Positions 63,999 to 64,000 of a DNA stretch of 64,000 nucleotides are shown piece after piece. The translations under genes and the position numbers were made by a program. Position 1 is the stretch's first letter, and each line of letters starts with the position of its first letter. Source of the stretch: Saccharopolyspora gregorii (GTDB taxonomy: Bacteria > Actinomycetota > Actinomycetes > Mycobacteriales > Pseudonocardiaceae). Below the pieces are notes generated by a model. The model was not told the DNA's origin, made no database searches, and saw only the letters and a list, made by a program, of their open reading frames with translations. The stretch is from NCBI RefSeq assembly GCF_024734405.1, contig NZ_CP059556.1:3286001-3350000 (forward strand), in the 5' to 3' direction.

Positions 63999-64000
63999 CG

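Overview
The window is very GC-rich actinobacterial DNA: GTG starts are frequent, third codon positions are almost all G or C, and an XRE/DUF397 pair, an ANTAR protein, GPP34 and an actinobacterial sulfur leader peptide are present. The gene content fits a Pseudonocardiaceae-type soil actinomycete (a Saccharopolyspora-like genus is my guess from gene style, not a measured assignment). I see no rRNA, tRNA, CRISPR array, transposase or phage genes. It looks like chromosomal accessory metabolism plus a few core genes (gltBD, a second dnaK-grpE).

Layout. 0-2.6 kb: MarR regulator, luciferase-like oxidoreductase, DUF3616 protein. 2.9-8.4 kb: a hexonate/hexuronate catabolic operon (KDG kinase, mannonate dehydratase-type enolase, zinc dehydrogenase, MFS transporter) divergent from its likely IclR regulator, with a clear inverted repeat between them. 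8.7-14.5 kb: small protein, GNAT, amino-acid permease, GPP34, ABC exporter. 14.7-18.9 kb: MarR/aromatic-ring dioxygenase pair, PHP protein, gutted LysR remnant, tartrate dehydrogenase-type enzyme. 18.9-25.5 kb: secreted GH5 enzyme, then a LuxR response regulator and a multi-HAMP hybrid kinase. 26-28.3 kb: flavoprotein disulfide reductase and 7Fe ferredoxin. 28.3-39 kb: a fatty-acid activation and beta-oxidation island (three acyl-CoA synthetases, thiolase, SDR, enoyl-CoA hydratase, thioesterase, TetR regulator). 39.2-42.4 kb: DUF1697, DnaK, GrpE. 43-44.1 kb: XRE/DUF397. 44.2-46.3 kb: macrolide-type glycosyltransferase and a DinB-like protein. 46.5-52.5 kb: glutamate synthase. 53.2-54.5 kb: GT87 mannosyltransferase. 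54.9-59.6 kb: sulfonate operon with a 25-residue leader peptide. 59.8-61.3 kb: phosphoesterase and phosphopantetheinyl transferase. 61.5-64 kb: cholesterol side-chain genes ltp2, chsH1, chsH2, running off the right edge.

The most unusual content is non-coding. Twelve hairpins, each exactly 47 nt long with compensatory arm changes, occupy five intergenic gaps. Three copies of a roughly 180-bp element share two nested stems; in one copy four adjacent outer-stem base pairs are replaced by four different pairs. A third pattern is an 18-bp palindrome ACGGTCA-N4-TGACCGT at four promoters of the beta-oxidation island, including that of its TetR gene, which suggests a local regulon. Several genes (MarR at 15246, TetR at 33225, the DinB-like gene at 45695, the sulfur leader at 59626) have a TAnnnT box exactly 6 nt before the start codon and look leaderless.

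All functions are inferred by eye from motifs and context; no database search was run.
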